NCBI GenBank assembly: GCA_910579185.1
Contig: CAJTTG010000004.1
Location: 62,001-126,000, forward strand
Origin: an uncultured Muribaculaceae bacterium
GTDB taxonomy: Bacteria > Bacteroidota > Bacteroidia > Bacteroidales > Muribaculaceae
Direction of reading: 5' to 3'
DNA: 64,000 nt
In this document: one piece after another, positions 9,973 to 17,510 of the stretch
Layout of the letters: every line of letters starts with the position of its first letter
How positions within the stretch are numbered: position 1 is the stretch's first letter
Position numbers and translations under genes: made by a program
The notes under the pieces: generated by a model
What the model saw: the letters and a program-made list of their open reading frames with translations, nothing else
Database searches by the model: none
What the model was told of the DNA's origin: nothing

Positions 9973-11667
9973 TTAATTGAAAAGAGCGAGACCTGTTTCC
10001 GTAAGGCAGTAAGTCTGTTTAGAACTTTTAGGTTTGTCGGGATTGGTCATTGTCACATAGCCCAATTCCGACAGAGGGTTCATAAGTTTTCTTCGAAGTT
10101 CAGTAATATCTTTGTTTCCAAGATATTCAGATATGTTTCTGATTGTGGAGACGTTAGTCTTTAAAAATTCCAGAATATCTATTGTTGTCTGGCAGAATGC
10201 TTCTTGGTCGATGTGTTTTTTTGATTTACTCCAGACTTTTACGGATAGTTGCGAAACGATCTGCAAAAGTTGCTCTTTTTGTGGTATATTGCTTTGGTAT
10301 ACAATTTGTTGTACTTTTACAAATGATTCTCCAAATATCTGCAAAAGTTGCATATCCGGATCCTCTTCACCATTTGGTGTTGATTGCGTTTGGGGCTTTG
10401 CGATCATTTGCTCATGGCAAGGTATCGTTATGAGAAAATAAGATCGGTCTTCGTCCGTGTCTATGATAGCTGGCGCATTCCCATTTTGTGAGAGTTTTTT
10501 CTGTATGGTAGGAATTCCTGTTGCTCGACCCTCGGTTAAATCTAACTCTTTCAGAAAATCTCCCAATCTACGATTCCTATATCGTCTCGCTTTCAGTTTT
10601 TGTGCGGCCTTTATTGCCTCAAAACTAATGGAACGGTCTGGTCCTGCATAACTTAATATGTCAATGTGGGTTGGTTCAATTGTTATTTCAACCGGTTCCC
10701 GTTCTTCATAGTCTCTATGGTATAAAGCATTCACTACAGCTTCTTCAAGAGCCTGATATGGGTAATTGAAAATTTTAATGGACTTTTCGTTGTCTGAGGG
10801 CTTGGTGATCCGTTGTTTGATAACGTTTGTGCGCAGATAAGACAACGTCTCGGATATTAATTGGGGAATTGGCCCGACAATTTTCGGCACCTCGAACATT
10901 ACGTCAGGATTTTCAATACTACCCTCTGGAAACAGAACAATATCAACCTGAGTAACCGGGAAAAATTTTTCGGGATGCTCGCAGAACATCATTGCTGCAC
11001 AGTTTTTAATCAGTCTGTTTTCAATGGGGCCTGTAGTGAGATCCATTTCATCCAGTATTTCAATTAACGGTCTACTGGTGAAATTATCAACCAATTTACT
11101 ATGGATTGAACTCAGGTATTGATAAACCAAAACTCCTGAAATGTCGGTTATGCTTATCGCATCATTGCCACGTTCGTCAAAAGGAATGCGATTGGCGAGG
11201 GATCTTACTTCGTCTAAAATCTCTCCTTTAGCCTCAATTGTTGAAGATTTGCTGCGAACATAATATTTAGCTATTGATTTTCCTTTTGCAACAACACTTT
11301 CCATTACAGAATACGGCCGGTTGATGCCTGCTGGCACCCAAATGACGAGTATCGTTTTGCCGTCAATCTCTTCAATGGAAACTTTTGACATATAATGTGG
11401 GGAGATTTTAGAATCAAAGGCCGTCATGTTCTTCAAGATCTTGTCAATCTCTGACTCTTCAATTCCTTTGACGGGACGTTTGGCAATGCCGTTTTCTTCT
11501 TCAACACCTACAAGTATATATCCTCCACCCGTATTTTCCAGATCTGTAGCAAAAGCGCAGATTGTGTGGTAGATTTTATCAGGGTTCCAACCGGACTTGA
11601 ACTCAATCCGGTTGGACTCTATTTTGCGCTTTGTCAGTAGATCTTCTATATTGATAGGTAGAGCCAT
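9973..11667 (-). CDS. AlbA_2 (Schlafen-type) domain and ATPase domain protein
   Basis: This 564-residue protein has three parts. Residues 15-135 resemble the AlbA_2/SLFN-AlbA putative nucleic-acid-binding domain (NRIEFKSGW, GGGYILVGVEE, VIWVPAGINRPY). Residues 300-410 resemble the HATPase_c_4 domain (ALEEAVVNALYHRDY and EGRATGIPTIQKKL). The rest looks like winged-helix DNA-binding sequence (REL-like TELRRKLMNPLSELGYV). The family is usually annotated as a transcriptional regulator or ATP-binding protein and is sometimes found in defence loci. Its DNA is visibly more AT-rich than its neighbours, which suggests recent acquisition. It lies 22 bases downstream of the TM2 gene. Confidence 0.8.
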   Translation of the reverse strand: MALPINIEDLLTKRKIESNRIEFKSGWNPDKIYHTICAFATDLENTGGGYILVGVEEENGIAKRPVKGIEESEIDKILKNMTAFDSKISPHYMSKVSIEEIDGKTILVIWVPAGINRPYSVMESVVAKGKSIAKYYVRSKSSTIEAKGEILDEVRSLANRIPFDERGNDAISITDISGVLVYQYLSSIHSKLVDNFTSRPLIEILDEMDLTTGPIENRLIKNCAAMMFCEHPEKFFPVTQVDIVLFPEGSIENPDVMFEVPKIVGPIPQLISETLSYLRTNVIKQRITKPSDNEKSIKIFNYPYQALEEAVVNALYHRDYEEREPVEITIEPTHIDILSYAGPDRSISFEAIKAAQKLKARRYRNRRLGDFLKELDLTEGRATGIPTIQKKLSQNGNAPAIIDTDEDRSYFLITIPCHEQMIAKPQTQSTPNGEEDPDMQLLQIFGESFVKVQQIVYQSNIPQKEQLLQIVSQLSVKVWSKSKKHIDQEAFCQTTIDILEFLKTNVSTIRNISEYLGNKDITELRRKLMNPLSELGYVTMTNPDKPKSSKQTYCLTETGLALFN

Positions 11668-11689
11668 AATTGTAGGATGTAGTATCTGT

Positions 11690-12133
11690 TTAGAAAATCG
11701 GGAAGGTGGATGTGGAGAGGACGTATTTGTTTTCGAAGTCCTGTTGGGTCATGGTCAGCATGAGGATGCCTTGGATGAATGATATTATGCTCCAGAGTCC
11801 GCAGGTGACGATGGTCAGCAGCAGGCAGATGATGCCGCCGGAAGTCTTGCCGAGATAGAAATACTGGATGCCTAAGGAACCGAGGAAAATGGCCAGCAGT
11901 CCGGCTGCCAGTTTGTCTTTGTCGGTTCGGGCTGTATTGTACATCGGAGGTACGCCGCCGCCGTTCTTGCTGTTCAGTTTGTCCATGAGGTTTGGAAACA
12001 TGTAGATAGGTTGCCATTCGGGCATGCCTTCCTGCCATACCATGGTGTTGGGGGTGGGATTGTATGCCAGAAGAGCGTTTTCGTTCATCGGGCCGATCTG
12101 CTGTCCGTTGTAGAGGATATACCAGTTGTTCAT
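11690..12133 (-). CDS. GYF_2 and TM2 domain protein
   Basis: This 147-residue protein starts with a GYF_2/DUF4339 domain (residues 1-50: WYILYNGQQIGPMNE, then MVWQEGMPEW). A TM2 domain follows with two helices (DKLAAGLLAIFLGSLGIQYFYLGKTSGG, written here only as a region at about 72-125). TM2 proteins are small inner-membrane proteins of unknown function; the GYF part probably binds a peptide. It lies 33 bases after the YgjP-like gene and may share its transcript. Confidence 0.85.
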   Translation of the reverse strand: MNNWYILYNGQQIGPMNENALLAYNPTPNTMVWQEGMPEWQPIYMFPNLMDKLNSKNGGGVPPMYNTARTDKDKLAAGLLAIFLGSLGIQYFYLGKTSGGIICLLLTIVTCGLWSIISFIQGILMLTMTQQDFENKYVLSTSTFPIF

Positions 12134-12166
12134 GTGATTGTTGGTTTTATTATTGATTGATTATAA

Positions 12167-12868
12167 TTATCTTAATATTGGCCATCTGTAGCTTTTCAGA
12201 GCTTGGGAAAGAGTGGCTTCGCGTCCTCCGAGGTAGCTGTCGCAGAGCTGATGGAAGCGTTGCGAATGGTTCATTTCGGTTAGGTGGGCCAGTTCGTGAC
12301 AGATTATGAACTCTTTCAGTTCCTGAGGCAGGAATGCGAGCAGAGCCGAGAGGCTTATGCTTTTGTCGGTGCGGCAAGTGCCGAGGGTGCGTCGGCCACG
12401 GCCTATCTCCCAACGCGACGGGTGGATGCCGAGGCGGCTGCTGATCTCTCTGGCCGGTTGCAGTATCAAAGGCTCTCCGGCCATGGCTGCGAGTCTGACG
12501 GCTATGTCGCTGAGACGTTTCTGTATGCTGCCGTTTGTCAGGTCAACGTCACGGCCTATGGCAACGGAGGCTTCGAATGGGATGCTGGAGCCATGAAGAC
12601 GTGCCGCAATGCCGGATGGTGGCACGTGGGGATCGACGTTGAATGTGAAAGTGATGCCCGGGGCTTCGATTATTGTGTTATCGACTATCAGCAGACGTGG
12701 CTTTTGAGGCTGGCTGTTTATCCGCTCCACGAGCTTGTCGATGATTGTGCTCTGTTCCAGCGGATCGAGTCCGTAGGGCACGGTCACGCTGATAGTTCCG
12801 TCGGCTTTCCGACGGGCGGTGACGCGGCAGGCATTGCGGCGGTAATGTATGTCGACAGGTGGTCTCAT
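12167..12868 (-). CDS. YgjP-like (M48/WLM-type) zinc metallopeptidase
   Basis: This 233-residue protein of the YgjP/DUF45 family carries a zinc-peptidase motif HELAHLTEMNHSQRFH near the C-terminus; the two histidines of HExxH and the downstream histidine fit zinc ligands. The substrate is unknown. Its ATG shares one base with the TGA of nadK (TGATG at 12866-12870), so translation is coupled. The N-terminal beta-rich part (residues 1-130) matches other family members only loosely. Confidence 0.82.
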   Translation of the reverse strand: MRPPVDIHYRRNACRVTARRKADGTISVTVPYGLDPLEQSTIIDKLVERINSQPQKPRLLIVDNTIIEAPGITFTFNVDPHVPPSGIAARLHGSSIPFEASVAIGRDVDLTNGSIQKRLSDIAVRLAAMAGEPLILQPAREISSRLGIHPSRWEIGRGRRTLGTCRTDKSISLSALLAFLPQELKEFIICHELAHLTEMNHSQRFHQLCDSYLGGREATLSQALKSYRWPILR

Positions 12869-13737
12869 CAGATGCCCCAGAGCAGTTTCTCGCGCAGAGT
12901 GTCGGTGAAGTTGTGGTTGAGTCTCGTGACGAGCTTGACGCAGTGGGGTGCCTTGCGCAGGGTGAGCGAAGTTCCGATGGGCAGAGGGGTCGATTTCCCG
13001 TCTACGGCCAGCAGGAAATGGTCGGAGCGGCCATGAGTGTCGACGCGCATCTCGGCATCGTCGCTGATCACGAGCGGACGCATGGTCAGCGAATGCGCCG
13101 CCACGGGAGCCACGATCCAGTTTGTGGCCGTGGGGGCTACGATCGGTCCCCCTACCGATAGGTTGTAGCCGGTCGATCCGGTGGGTGTCGACACGATCAG
13201 TCCGTCGCCGCGGTAGTTGGCCAGCAGACGCCCGTTGAGGGTTGTCTCAAGGGTCACCATCGATGCCGTATCCTGTTTGAGAATGGCTATTTCGTTGAGT
13301 GCATATCTGTTGCGTCCCGACAGCTCGTCAGATCCTGAAACTTCGATCAGAGAGCGTTTCTGTATGGCGTAGTCGCCCGACACGATCTCGTTGACAATCT
13401 CTCCGGCATCACACAGGTCGGCTGCCGAGAGGAATCCGAGGTGGCCTGAGTTGATTCCCATGATCGGAGTCTCGTAGGCGCCTACTGCTGCCGATGAGGT
13501 GAGGAACGTGCCGTCGCCGCCAACGCTCAACACGAGGTCGGCCGATCCGTCGTAGGTGTCGAACACTCTGGCCTCATAGCCTGTCAGACCTATTGCACGA
13601 GTCAGGAATGTATAGTAGTCGCGGCGGATGTAGAGTTGCAGTTCTCCGGAATGCGACATCAGCTGGTCGAAGAGTCCGGCAAGCAGATCCAGACCCGTGT
13701 GCATGTGTTTCTTTCCGAAGATGGCTATGCGTTTCAT
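12868..13737 (-). CDS. nadK: NAD kinase
   Basis: This 289-residue enzyme phosphorylates NAD to NADP using ATP. The hallmark motifs are LSVGGDGTFL (catalytic Asp), GINSGHLGFL, LNEIAI, and TPTGSTGYNLSVGGPIV. The start at ATG 13735-13737 (MKRIAIFGK) is chosen because the upstream 10 codons of the open frame are not family-like and overlap the ACT gene. It follows the ACT gene and is coupled by one shared base to the YgjP-like gene. Confidence 0.95.
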   Translation of the reverse strand: MKRIAIFGKKHMHTGLDLLAGLFDQLMSHSGELQLYIRRDYYTFLTRAIGLTGYEARVFDTYDGSADLVLSVGGDGTFLTSSAAVGAYETPIMGINSGHLGFLSAADLCDAGEIVNEIVSGDYAIQKRSLIEVSGSDELSGRNRYALNEIAILKQDTASMVTLETTLNGRLLANYRGDGLIVSTPTGSTGYNLSVGGPIVAPTATNWIVAPVAAHSLTMRPLVISDDAEMRVDTHGRSDHFLLAVDGKSTPLPIGTSLTLRKAPHCVKLVTRLNHNFTDTLREKLLWGI

Positions 13738-13756
13738 AATGTGTGTATGTGGATTG

Positions 13757-14143
13757 TCAAATGTCAATATGGACCATTAGCTCGCGGAAACGGCTTGCTG
13801 TCAGTTCGCTGTCGGCGTCGAAGCCGTCGTGCGTGGCCACAACGTCGAAGCCGTAGCGTTCAAGTGAGCGCGCGACGCGGCCGGCGTTGCGGTGGCTGAC
13901 TCGAAGATCCACTCTGACTTTGTCCTGCAGCGCGGCTGCCATGGTCGTGACGTTGAGATTGAGCAGGTGGGCGTCGGCATCCTCCACCGCACGTGCTATT
14001 GCCGAGGCGGAGAAGTCGTAGCGGCCGCATTCTATGGTCAGTTCGCAGCTGTCGGGAACCGGGGGGAACAGCCGTCCCGGATCGTGGCGTTTTTCTGCCG
14101 GTAAGGTCAAATTTGACGATAATATGTTATCTTTTGGTTTCAA
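13757..14143 (-). CDS. ACT-like domain protein lacking its usual CBS domains (possibly decayed)
   Basis: The frame is open from TTG at 14203, but no ATG lies upstream of the conserved part. The predicted start of transcription (near 14194) would exclude that TTG. TTG at 14141-14143 or 14108-14110 could serve instead, so the 5-prime end is uncertain. From about residue 53 of the open frame the protein matches the C-terminal ACT-like half of the CBS-domain protein that many Bacteroidales encode next to nad[42 protein letters not shown]. The two N-terminal CBS domains are absent. Either this is a shortened functional ligand sensor or a pseudogene. Confidence 0.55.
   Translation of the reverse strand: MKPKDNILSSNLTLPAEKRHDPGRLFPPVPDSCELTIECGRYDFSASAIARAVEDADAHLLNLNVTTMAAALQDKVRVDLRVSHRNAGRVARSLERYGFDVVATHDGFDADSELTASRFRELMVHIDI
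14106..14117. promoter_or_regulatory. 12-bp perfect palindrome
   Basis: GTCAAATTTGAC is a perfect palindrome within the 5-prime part of the ACT reading frame, about 80 bases downstream of the predicted minus-strand start. It could be a second regulator site or chance. Confidence 0.3.
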
Positions 14144-14149
14144 ATCTTT

Positions 14150-14178
14150 TTTGTTACCGTTTATTCTGACTAAATTTG
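14150..14178 (+). promoter_or_regulatory. Promoter of the pdxJ-exbB-exbD-tonB operon
   Basis: TTTG at 14150-14153 and TAAATTTG at 14171-14178 fit the Bacteroidetes -33 and -7 elements with 17 bases between them. Transcription would start at about 14185, inside the 18-bp palindrome, giving a leader of about 100 bases before pdxJ. Confidence 0.6.
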
Positions 14179-14183
14179 TGGTC

Positions 14184-14201
14184 GCATTCTCGCGAGAATG
14201 C
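14184..14201. promoter_or_regulatory. 18-bp perfect palindrome between divergent promoters (candidate operator)
   Basis: GCATTCTCGCGAGAATGC reads the same on both strands over 18 bases. The plus-strand -7 box ends 6 bases to its left, and the minus-strand -7 box begins at its last base, so both predicted transcription starts fall within it. A bound dimeric regulator would block both directions. Confidence 0.55.
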
Positions 14202-14208
14202 AAAGTTA
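14201..14208 (-). promoter_or_regulatory. -7 element for the ACT-nadK operon
   Basis: TAACTTTG on the minus strand matches TAnnTTTG exactly. No good -33 TTTG is seen at the usual distance. The start would be near 14194. Confidence 0.5.
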
Positions 14209-14285
14209 ATAATTTAATTTCATTTCGCCCTTTCTGTTATCATTTTAACGATCCAACGGGCGGTGTGGTTTTAAAAATTCAGACA

Positions 14286-14999
14286 ATGACTCAACTGAGT
14301 GTTAATATCAACAAAGTGGCTACGCTGCGCAACGCACGCGGCGAGAATGTCCCCGATGTGCAGAAATTCGCTTGCGATTGCGAGGCTCTCGGGGCGCAGG
14401 GCATAACTGTGCATCCCCGACCCGATCAGCGTCATATAAAATACGATGACGTTTTCTCGCTCCGTCCCTTGGTCAAGACCGAGTTCAATATCGAGGGCTA
14501 TCCGTCGGAGGAATTCATTGATCTGGTGCTGAAAGTGAAGCCGGAACAGGTCACCTTGGTGCCTGATGCTCCGGGCGATCTCACTTCGCACGATGGCTGG
14601 GATGTGGCTGCCAACAAGGAGTTTCTGACTTCTGTGGTTGACCGTTTCCGCGAGGCCGGGATCAGAACATCGATCTTTGTGGGTACGGACATTGACAATA
14701 TCAAGGAGGCTGCACGCACCGGTGCCGACCGCGTGGAGCTGTACACCAAACCCTATGCCGATGGCTATGAGGCCAACCGGGAACTGGCCGTGGCTCCTTT
14801 TGTGGAGGCTTCGCGTGCTGCCCATCAGGCCGGGCTCGGCGTGAATGCCGGCCATGATCTCAATCTTCAGAATCTGGCCTATTTCCATGCCCGGGTGCCC
14901 TATCTCAACGAGGTGTCGATCGGTCATGCCATCATTGCCGACGCTCTCTATCTCGGAATCGGCGAGACCATACGCCGCTACCGTGAATGTCTCGTCTGA
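14286..14999 (+). CDS. pdxJ: Pyridoxine 5-phosphate synthase
   Basis: This 237-residue TIM-barrel enzyme condenses 1-deoxyxylulose 5-phosphate with 3-amino-2-oxopropyl phosphate, the last ring-forming step of vitamin B6 synthesis. Family motifs are [44 protein letters not shown], and HAGHDLN-like [12 protein letters not shown], ending with [15 protein letters not shown]. The start is ATG at 14286 (MTQLSVNI); the open frame extends upstream through the promoter region, so the longer start is rejected. It is followed by exbB 51 bases downstream. Confidence 0.96.
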   Translation: MTQLSVNINKVATLRNARGENVPDVQKFACDCEALGAQGITVHPRPDQRHIKYDDVFSLRPLVKTEFNIEGYPSEEFIDLVLKVKPEQVTLVPDAPGDLTSHDGWDVAANKEFLTSVVDRFREAGIRTSIFVGTDIDNIKEAARTGADRVELYTKPYADGYEANRELAVAPFVEASRAAHQAGLGVNAGHDLNLQNLAYFHARVPYLNEVSIGHAIIADALYLGIGETIRRYRECLV

Positions 15000-15050
15000 T
15001 CCAGAACTCTCCGAATCTAAACTCTTCACTCTAAATCAAACTTCAGCATC
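15000..15050 (+). repeat. G-poor ACTCT spacer 1 (pdxJ-exbB)
   Basis: The 51-base spacer contains AACTCT, AACTCT and CACTCT units and few G residues. No Shine-Dalgarno site is present. Similar spacers precede exbD and the tonB-like gene. Confidence 0.5.
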
Positions 15051-15710
15051 ATGCTTTTCCTTACAGCAACACAGGCCGCCGCTCCTGCCGCTCCCAACCT
15101 CTGGGAACTATGCGTAAATGCCGGTTTCATCATGATTGTTCTCGGCGTTCTTGCCCTGATCTCGATAGTTGTGTTTGTGGAGCGTGCGCTCGTGATCCGC
15201 AAGGCCTCACGCAGCGACGCGTCGTTCATGCAGCGCATAAAAGACTATATACTCTCTTCCGATGTTGAGGCAGCCCATCAGCTCTGCCGCGCCACCGATA
15301 CCCCCTACGCCCGTCTGATCGACAAGGGCATAAGCCGTATCGGCCGCCCGATGAACGATGTTCTTGTGGCTATCGAGAATACCGGCAATATAGAGGTTGC
15401 CGCCCTGGGGAAAGGATTGCCTTGGCTCGCAACAACCGCTGCCGGAGCGCCTATGCTCGGCTTCCTCGGCACGGTGATCGGCATGGTGCAGTCGTTCTAT
15501 GCCATGGCATCCGCCGGATCGTCGGCCGGAATCAGCGCGTTGGCCGATGGTATCTATCAGGCTCTTGTGACCACAGTCGCCGGCCTTATCGTAGGTATCG
15601 TGGCTCTGTTTGCCTATAATTATCTCGTGGCCCGTATCAACGGTGTGATGCGCAGTCTGGAGGCACGGACTATGGAGTTCATGGATCTTCTCAACGAGCC
15701 GGTGAAATAA
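15051..15710 (+). CDS. exbB: MotA/TolQ/ExbB proton channel protein
   Basis: This 219-residue inner-membrane protein has three helices (about residues 18-40, 120-145 and 165-190). The conserved channel segments are LPWLATTAAGAPMLGFLGTVIGMV and ALVTTVAGLIVGIVALFAYN, here named by region. With ExbD it uses the proton gradient to energise a TonB-type protein that opens outer-membrane transporters such as SusC. The gene order pdxJ-exbB-exbD-tonB agrees with known Bacteroidales loci. Confidence 0.93.
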   Translation: MLFLTATQAAAPAAPNLWELCVNAGFIMIVLGVLALISIVVFVERALVIRKASRSDASFMQRIKDYILSSDVEAAHQLCRATDTPYARLIDKGISRIGRPMNDVLVAIENTGNIEVAALGKGLPWLATTAAGAPMLGFLGTVIGMVQSFYAMASAGSSAGISALADGIYQALVTTVAGLIVGIVALFAYNYLVARINGVMRSLEARTMEFMDLLNEPVK

Positions 15711-15754
15711 CTCTCCACTCTTAACTCTACACACTCCCCTACTCTTTTACTGCA
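15711..15754 (+). repeat. G-poor ACTCT spacer 2 (exbB-exbD)
   Basis: The 44-base spacer has a single G and is made of CTCTCCACTCTTAACTCT-type units. It has no ribosome binding site and would be unstructured in RNA. Confidence 0.5.
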
Positions 15755-16213
15755 ATGGCTCTGAAACGACAATACGAGATGTCGTCGATCTTCTCGATGG
15801 CCTCGATGACCGATATAATCTTCCTGCTGCTCATATTCTTTATGGTCACCTCGACCTATGTGTTCCCGACGGCTCTTGAGCTTAATCTGCCGCAATCGTC
15901 GCAGCAGACGGCTCTGAAACCATCGACACGGGTGTTTGTATATCCCGAGGGGCGCATAGTGGTCCAGAACGGCGAGGAAACCCCACAGGAGGTTACGCTG
16001 GAGGTTCTCCCCGACTTCCTCAACGATGCGATGCTGAAAGCTCCGCAGGGCGAGCCTTTTAATATAGCCGTTTTTGCCGATGAGGAAGTGACCTACGGAA
16101 CTCTTGTCAAGATTCTTGATGTAGGAGCCAAAACGGGTATCAAGATGGTGCTTGCCACAAAAGCCGCTCCGTCCGATCCTGCTCCGGCGGAAACCGCTGC
16201 GGAATCTCTATAA
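15755..16213 (+). CDS. exbD: ExbD/TolR family protein
   Basis: This 152-residue protein has one N-terminal helix (about residues 22-42, MTDIIFLLLIFFMVTS) preceded by a short cytosolic tail. The conserved Asp of MTDIIF takes part in proton flow. A periplasmic domain follows (VFADEEVTYGTLVKILDVGAKTG), and an acidic, Ala-rich tail ends it. It pairs with the ExbB protein encoded just upstream. Confidence 0.93.
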   Translation: MALKRQYEMSSIFSMASMTDIIFLLLIFFMVTSTYVFPTALELNLPQSSQQTALKPSTRVFVYPEGRIVVQNGEETPQEVTLEVLPDFLNDAMLKAPQGEPFNIAVFADEEVTYGTLVKILDVGAKTGIKMVLATKAAPSDPAPAETAAESL

Positions 16214-16257
16214 ACTCTCCACTCTCACACTCTATATTCTCAACACTCTGATATTCA
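16214..16257 (+). repeat. G-poor ACTCT spacer 3 (exbD-tonB)
   Basis: The 44-base spacer has one G and consists of ACTCTCCACTCTCACACTCT followed by related units, then the ATG of the tonB-like gene. Confidence 0.5.
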
Positions 16258-17058
16258 ATGTCCGATAATCGTAAATATCGTCTGATCGCTTTTGCTGTGG
16301 CTCTGGTAGTTTTCGCCGGGGTGATGGCATGGCTGTTGCTGACGCATCTGTCGTATCGTCCGGCCGACGGCTCGACATGGCCGCCCGTGCAGGACACCAC
16401 TGCCCTGCTTCTTGCCGATGAATACGTGGAGATAGAGCCGTTGATGCCTGTGCGCGATAGCGGCGGCGATCCCGATGACGGGGCTTCGGCTCCCGACCCG
16501 GATGCTCTCGACATTGAGAATGCCGGCCAGCAGGCCGAGGAGGTGGCGCCGTTGACCACATCCCACGTCGAATCGCCTGTCAAAGTGAAACCGCGTGAGC
16601 CTCAGAAGCCGGCCGGCCCGTCGAAAGAGGAACTGGCCGAGAGGGAACGGCAGAAACGTGAGAAAGAAGCCTCTGAGGAGGCTAAAAACCGCGTTGGTAA
16701 GCTTGGTAAGATCGCCGGAGCCACGGGCAACGGCTCGGGATCTGTCGGGACAGGAAGCGGTGCGTCCGATTCGCGCGGACGTCTGCGCGGCAATGCCAGC
16801 GGCAGTGGTCTCGGTGGCCGTGGCGTTTCGGTCAATGCCGATGGTATCGACTGCCCTAATCCCGGAAAGGTGACGGTCAAGATATGGGTCACTCCCGACG
16901 GTGCCGTGACGCGTGCGGAACTTGTGACCGGGTCTACCACTATCACCGACGCCACCGTGCGTGCGCAGTGCCTTTCACGTGCCAAGGCTGCGAAAGTGTC
17001 TGCCAAGGCCGACGCTCCGGCCGAGCAGTATGGCACTGTCACATTTACATTTAAGTAA
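16258..17058 (+). CDS. TonB/TolA-like energy transducer
   Basis: This 266-residue protein has one N-terminal helix (residues 8-28). A Pro- and acid-rich linker follows (about 38-110), then a charged, likely helical stretch (EELAERERQKREKEASEEAK, 122-141) and a Gly/Ser-rich linker. The C-terminal domain resembles TonB: VKIWVTPDGAVTRAELVTGS, then RAKAAKVSAKADAPAEQYGTV. It would span the periplasm and contact outer-membrane receptors. Last gene of the pdxJ operon. Confidence 0.85.
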   Translation: MSDNRKYRLIAFAVALVVFAGVMAWLLLTHLSYRPADGSTWPPVQDTTALLLADEYVEIEPLMPVRDSGGDPDDGASAPDPDALDIENAGQQAEEVAPLTTSHVESPVKVKPREPQKPAGPSKEELAERERQKREKEASEEAKNRVGKLGKIAGATGNGSGSVGTGSGASDSRGRLRGNASGSGLGGRGVSVNADGIDCPNPGKVTVKIWVTPDGAVTRAELVTGSTTITDATVRAQCLSRAKAAKVSAKADAPAEQYGTVTFTFK

Positions 17059-17095
17059 CTTTAGCAAAAAAATATGCGGATTAATAAAAATTCGC

Positions 17096-17103
17096 TATCT
17101 TTG
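17096..17103 (+). promoter_or_regulatory. -7 element before the candidate RNA
   Basis: TATCTTTG fits TAnnTTTG. Transcription would start near 17110, 400 bases before the next coding start. No clear -33 TTTG is present. Confidence 0.5.
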
Positions 17104-17109
17104 TCCCCG

Positions 17110-17446
17110 AGATTCCCCGCCGACGGGTGCCATCAGGCTCTGGGGTAAGGGATTCTGCCGGCAAGAGAGCCGGTCGACATTTTTATCAAAAAGCGTTTAT
17201 CAGCGCTTCGTTTATTGGCTGATTCAGAAATGTGGCAATTTCGATAATCAACTCTGTCAATGACGATTGCAACGATAGATGCTCATGGGTATGTTATATT
17301 TTGTCCGCTGCTTCCCGGATGGGAGCGGTGGCGGGATTTCATATCGGCGTGGGCTTCTGCGTTGCTCGTTCATACAGAGTAAGGCGAGCCACATGCCTTG
17401 AATCAGCGTGACGAGCAACGGTAAGACTCTCACGCTTATTTTTTTT
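17110..17446 (+). ncRNA. Candidate structured noncoding RNA of about 340 nt
   Basis: The 452-base gap between the tonB-like gene and the next gene has no convincing reading frame but several stems. They are CCCC 17115-17118 with GGGG 17142-17145, CCGGC 17158-17162 with GCCGG 17169-17173, CCGCT...CCC with GGGAGCGG at 17305-17328, and a long terminal stem ending in a T-run at 17436-17446. A -7 box lies just upstream. I do not recognise RNase P RNA, tmRNA, SRP RNA or a known riboswitch. A 6S-like RNA or a long leader of the downstream gene are both possible. Confidence 0.4.
17347..17446 (+). terminator. Long bipartite intrinsic terminator
   Basis: GCGTG 17347-17351 pairs with CACGC 17431-17435, CTT with AAG, and CGTTGCTCGT 17360-17369 with ACGAGCAACG 17411-17420. 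An inner hairpin AAGGC/GCCTT lies at 17381-17399. A TTATTTTTTTT run follows. Confidence 0.7.
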
Positions 17447-17510
17447 ACCCAATTACAAACCGCGCCTTGGACTGTGAGTCGTCCGGCCACAACTCACATT
17501 TCATCACGCT

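Noticed and set aside
12620..12632. CACGTG core considered as another parS
   Set aside because: Flanking bases do not match TGTTNC/GNAACA and it is inside the YgjP-like gene; the same holds for cores near 45387 and 54169.
14178..14285. Riboswitch in the pdxJ leader
   Set aside because: The leader is AT-rich with no known B6 or other aptamer pattern; the palindrome at its start is better explained as an operator.
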